Below are positions 4,888 through 7,675 of a DNA stretch of 7,675 nucleotides, piece by piece. The notes under the pieces were generated by a model, which saw only the letters and a program-made list of their open reading frames with translations, did no database searches and was not told where the DNA came from. This DNA is from an uncultured Pseudomonas sp. GTDB lineage: Bacteria; Pseudomonadota; Gammaproteobacteria; Pseudomonadales; Pseudomonadaceae. The DNA is taken from assembly GCA_943912755.1 (NCBI GenBank), contig CALTWF010000156.1:1-7675 (forward strand). The letters run 5' to 3'. The position numbers and the translations under genes are program-made. The stretch's first letter is position 1. Each line of letters begins with the position of its first letter.

Positions 4888-6742
4888 TCGCCAGCAGCCA
4901 GGTACGCCCTTCCTCGCGATAGCCGTAGTAGCTGCCGTCATGGTTGTACTGGCTGCGGGCGTAGTCCTTGTCCAGCAGGTTCTCGGCCTTCAGCTCCAGG
5001 CGCAGCGCTGGAGTCAGTGCCCAACTGGCGCGGGCACCGAGCAGGCCGTAGCCGCCAAGACGACGCTGGTTGGCGGCATCGGCGTAGCTGCCACTCACCG
5101 CCTGCCACGAGGCGCCGAGGCCAACCCGGTCGAATTGCCGGTCCAGATCCAGGCTCAGGGTGCGCCGCGCGCGGCGTTCCAGGGTGTGCCCGCTGTCGCG
5201 GTCGCGCGGGTCCATCAGCGCCACGCCCAACTGACTCTGCCAACCCCACCAGTCCTGGACCAGGCTGCTCTCGAAGCCGACGATGCGCGCCTTGCTCACG
5301 TTGTACGGCGCGGTATCGCGAAAGACGATGGCGTCGCGCAGGTCGGTGCGGTACAGCGAGGTTTCCAGACGGCTGCTGTCGCTCAACTGGCTGCGCCACT
5401 GTAATTCGTAGCTCTTCGAGTGCTCGGGCTTGAGGTCCGGGTTGGCCGCGAAGGGGTAGTAGAGGTCGTTGAAGGTCGGTGCGCGGAAGCCTTCGCTGTA
5501 GGACAGCAGCAGGTCGTTGTCGGCGTTGAGCGGCAGGGTCAGGCTGCCGCTCCAGGTGTTCTGGCTGCCGAACTGCTGGTTGCGGTCGCGGCGCAGGCCG
5601 AGCTCTGTGGAAAAGCCCTCGCCCTGGTAACGGTGCTGGACGAACACTGCGCGGTTCCAGCGGCTGTCCTCGCTGAATTCGGTGCTGGCGCGCAGGCGAT
5701 CGACCCAGGCGTCGCCGCCCAGCAGCAGGCTGTGGTGCTCGTCGAGGTCGATATCGTTCTGCCAGGTCAGCGAATCGCGGTAGGTGTTGTAGACATCCTC
5801 GGCGTTGCTCAGTTTGTCGCGGCTGCGGTCGCGGTTTTCGCTGTGGCCCAGCTCCAGGCGCGAATGCCATTGCCCGGTGAGTTGCGCGGCGACGTGGCTG
5901 CTGACGCTGCTCACGGTGAAATCGGTGTAGGGCGCTTGCGGCTGGAGCAGGCCGGTGTCCATGTCGTACAGCCCGTAGGGGTTGTCGAATTCGCGGCGGC
6001 CGCGGCTGTCCAGGACGTTGGCGCCGATCTCCAGGCTATCGCTCAACTGGTGCGTCAGGTTGAGGCTCAGCGAGCGGTTGCGCCAGGCATCGTGGTCCTG
6101 GTCGCTGGCATAGGACTGGCGGGTGTCGTCGATTCCGGCACTTTCATCCAGGCTGGCGCCGAGGCTGAAGCGGGTGCGGCCGTCGCCGCCGGACAGGCCC
6201 AGGCTGCGCTCGAAGTTGTTCCGGCTGCCGGCGGCCAGGCGCATTCGCGCTTGCAGGCCCTGCTCGGCGCCGCGCCGGGTAAAGATCTGGATCACCCCGC
6301 CCATGGCGTCGCTGCCGTAGATCGCCGAGCGCGAGCCGCGCAGCACTTCGACCCGCTCGATCTGCTCGATCGGCAGATATTGCAGGCCGCTGTCGCCGGA
6401 CGAGGTGTTGGCGATGCGCTGGCCATCCACCAGCACCAGGCTCTGCGCCGACTTGGTGCCACGGATGAAGATCCCCGGCAGGCTGCCGCGGCCACCGGTA
6501 CGCGCCACCTGGACCCCGGGCACGCGGGTTAGCAGTTCTTCGACGCTACCGGGTTGCAGGCGCTCGATATCGTCGCGGGTGAACACCGTGCTGGCAGCGC
6601 TGGACTGGTTGCGGTCCTCTACCTGGCGGTTGGCGCTGATGACCACATCGGGGAGGGTCAGGGCGCTGTCGCGGTCGATGGGGGCGGCGAGCAGGGGAGT
6701 TGGGAGAGAGAGAAGAATTGGAGTCAGGCGGAGGATTTTCAT
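4865..6742 (-). CDS. btuB: TonB-dependent vitamin B12 receptor, BtuB type
   Basis: BtuB is an outer-membrane 22-strand barrel that imports cobalamin using energy passed on by TonB-ExbBD. The product is 625 aa (E. coli 614). It has a signal peptide MKILRLTPILLSLPTPLLAA (1-20), then a TonB box DVVISANR (32-39), very close to that of E. coli BtuB. The plug domain (about 44-155) includes PGVQVARTGGRG, GIFIRGT, LVLVDGQRI and IERVEVLRGSRSAIYGSDAMGGVIQI. The barrel fills the rest, with the late motifs SEGFRAPTFNDLYYP and LKAENLLDKDYA. Acidic loops at 199-218 and 245-262 resemble the calcium-binding loops of BtuB. The protein ends ...NWTPEL without the usual terminal aromatic residue. ATG 6742 is chosen because it opens a normal signal peptide and has a weak upstream GGA; ATG 6754 would add MDLS. 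The frame extends to 6781 only through REP sequence. Confidence 0.92.
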   Translation of the reverse strand: MKILRLTPILLSLPTPLLAAPIDRDSALTLPDVVISANRQVEDRNQSSAASTVFTRDDIERLQPGSVEELLTRVPGVQVARTGGRGSLPGIFIRGTKSAQSLVLVDGQRIANTSSGDSGLQYLPIEQIERVEVLRGSRSAIYGSDAMGGVIQIFTRRGAEQGLQARMRLAAGSRNNFERSLGLSGGDGRTRFSLGASLDESAGIDDTRQSYASDQDHDAWRNRSLSLNLTHQLSDSLEIGANVLDSRGRREFDNPYGLYDMDTGLLQPQAPYTDFTVSSVSSHVAAQLTGQWHSRLELGHSENRDRSRDKLSNAEDVYNTYRDSLTWQNDIDLDEHHSLLLGGDAWVDRLRASTEFSEDSRWNRAVFVQHRYQGEGFSTELGLRRDRNQQFGSQNTWSGSLTLPLNADNDLLLSYSEGFRAPTFNDLYYPFAANPDLKPEHSKSYELQWRSQLSDSSRLETSLYRTDLRDAIVFRDTAPYNVSKARIVGFESSLVQDWWGWQSQLGVALMDPRDRDSGHTLERRARRTLSLDLDRQFDRVGLGASWQAVSGSYADAANQRRLGGYGLLGARASWALTPALRLELKAENLLDKDYARSQYNHDGSYYGYREEGRTWLLAINWTPEL

Positions 6743-6759
6743 TGATAGATCCATTGCAT

Positions 6760-6827
6760 TCGCTGGCAAGCCAGCTCCCACAGGTTTGGCGGCGTGCGCG
6801 GTTCTGTGGGAGCTGGCTTGCCAGCGA
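6760..6827. repeat. REP doublet (REPIN-like inverted pair) between dxs and btuB
   Basis: Two perfect 24-nt inverted arms, 6760-6783 and 6804-6827, flank a 20-nt centre (6784-6803). Each arm contains its own small hairpin, GCTGGC-AA-GCCAGC at 6762-6775 and GCTGGC-TT-GCCAGC at 6812-6825, next to the TCCCACAG / CTGTGGGA tail typical of Pseudomonas extragenic palindromes. Such pairs are dispersed non-autonomously with the help of a RAYT-type transposase encoded elsewhere. The element fills most of the 93-nt gap between the dxs stop and the btuB start, and in RNA would form a long hairpin that could terminate or dampen transcription from dxs into btuB. Confidence 0.93.
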
Positions 6828-6835
6828 TGAGGCCC

Positions 6836-7675
6836 TTACAGGCCCAGAAGATCCATGCGCTTGCGCACCGAAGCCTCGATGCCCGCCGCATCCAGCCCGC
6901 ACTCGGCAAGCATCTGCGCCGGCTTGGCATGCTCGACGTAGACATCCGGCAGGCCCAGGTGCAGCAGCGGCTTGACCACCGCTTCAGCGGCGAGGAACTC
7001 GCCCACCGCCGCACCGGCACCGCCCATGATGGCGTTCTCTTCGAGGGTCACCAGCAGCTCATGGCTGGCGGCCAGTTCGCGCACCAGGGCTTGGTCCAAT
7101 GGCTTGACGAAACGCATGTCGACCACCGTGGCGTCGAGGGTTTCGCCGACATTCAGCGCTTCGGCCAGTTGCACGCCGAACACCAGCAGGGCGACCTTGC
7201 TGCCCTGGCGGCGGACCACGCCCTTGCCGATTTCCAGCGGTTCCAGGCTGTTGTCGATCGGCGCGTTGGGGCCGCTGCCGCGCGGGTAGCGCACCGCTGC
7301 CGGGCCGTCGTACAGGTGGCCGGTGCTGAGCATGCGGCGCAGTTCGTTCTCGTCGCTCGGGGTCATCACCAGCATGCCGGGGATGCAGCGCAGGTAGGAC
7401 AGGTCGAAGCTGCCGGCGTGGGTCGGGCCGTCTTCGCCGACCAGGCCGGCGCGGTCGATGGCGAACAGCACGTCGAGGTTCTGCACCGCGACGTCATGGA
7501 TCAGCTGGTCGTAGGCGCGCTGGAGGAAGGTCGAGTAGATCGCCACCACCGGCTTGGAGCCCTCGCAGGCCATGCCGGCGGCCAGGGTCACGGCGTGCTG
7601 CTCGGCGATCGCCACGTCGAAGTAACGCTGTGGATAACGTTCGCTGAAGGCCACCAGGTCGGAGCCTTCCTTCAT
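6836..7675 (-). CDS. dxs: 1-deoxy-D-xylulose-5-phosphate synthase, C-terminal part (5' end outside window)
   Basis: Dxs condenses pyruvate and glyceraldehyde 3-phosphate, using thiamine diphosphate, to DXP, the precursor of isoprenoids (MEP pathway), thiamine and pyridoxal phosphate. The 279 codons here are the end of a protein of about 620-630 aa. The methionine at 7675 is internal and the true start lies to the right of the window. Visible parts are the pyrimidine-binding domain with YFDVAIAEQHAVT (18-30 of this fragment), whose Glu25 is the cofactor-activating glutamate, and DRAGLVGEDGPTHAGSFD (74-91) with the conserved Asp/His. After it comes the C-terminal transketolase domain with AAVRYPRGSG, VVDMRFVKPLD and EENAIMGGAGAAVGEFL. 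The TAA stop at 6836-6838 is 8 nt from the REP doublet, and no separate terminator is visible. dxs depends on the product of ThiL. Confidence 0.97.
   Translation of the reverse strand: MKEGSDLVAFSERYPQRYFDVAIAEQHAVTLAAGMACEGSKPVVAIYSTFLQRAYDQLIHDVAVQNLDVLFAIDRAGLVGEDGPTHAGSFDLSYLRCIPGMLVMTPSDENELRRMLSTGHLYDGPAAVRYPRGSGPNAPIDNSLEPLEIGKGVVRRQGSKVALLVFGVQLAEALNVGETLDATVVDMRFVKPLDQALVRELAASHELLVTLEENAIMGGAGAAVGEFLAAEAVVKPLLHLGLPDVYVEHAKPAQMLAECGLDAAGIEASVRKRMDLLGL

Noticed and set aside
4165..4941. Minus-strand open frame (258 codons) opposite the btuF-like gene
   Set aside because: No family motif; the sense strand gives a signal peptide and BtuF motifs along its whole length.
5420..6532. Long plus-strand open frame (370 codons) opposite btuB
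   Set aside because: Its translation is a low-complexity run of Ala, Val, Gln and Gly, as expected from the antisense of a high-GC gene. The minus strand encodes a full TonB-dependent receptor.

Overview
This is a GC-rich, densely coding chromosomal window that reads as a Pseudomonas core region, most like the fluorescens/putida side of the genus. The evidence is the gene order ribH-nusB-thiL-pgpA-(periplasmic protein)-ribA converging on dxs, protein sequences that match the Pseudomonas forms as I remember them, and a REP doublet of Pseudomonas type (arm core GCTGGCAAGCCAGC followed by TCCCACA). No search was run, so the genus call rests on recognition.

Plus strand, 1-4887: the tail of ribH (lumazine synthase) is followed by nusB, thiL, pgpA, a periplasmic solute-binding protein, ribA, a small four-helix membrane protein and a BtuF-like cobalamin-binding protein. 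The spacing is operon-like. Three junctions are 4-nt GTGA overlaps (ribH/nusB, thiL/pgpA, ribA/membrane protein) and one is a 1-nt TGATG overlap (membrane protein/btuF-like). The only sizeable gap is the 115 nt before ribA. It holds a weak terminator-like hairpin, a second perfect dyad and an extended -10 promoter candidate, so ribA and the two genes after it can probably be transcribed separately from the nusB-thiL-pgpA block.

Minus strand, 7675-4865: the C-terminal part of dxs (the gene starts beyond the right edge) is followed by a REP doublet and then a complete BtuB-type TonB-dependent receptor. The receptor and the btuF-like gene are convergent and overlap by 23 bp at their 3' ends.

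Functionally this is a cofactor neighbourhood: flavin synthesis (ribH, ribA), thiamine diphosphate (thiL), DXP supply for isoprenoids and thiamine (dxs), and vitamin B12 capture across the outer membrane and periplasm (the BtuB and BtuF types). nusB (transcription antitermination) and pgpA (phosphatidylglycerol synthesis) are housekeeping genes in the same run. The BtuCD inner-membrane pump that BtuF would need is not in the window. I see no phage, IS, CRISPR, tRNA or rRNA, and no clearly new biological system. The points most worth a second look are the split B12 uptake pair with overlapping 3' ends, the REP doublet filling the dxs-btuB gap where a B12 riboswitch might be expected, the orphan periplasmic protein, and the uncharacterised membrane protein coupled to ribA. 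No stretch longer than about 300 nt lacks a gene.
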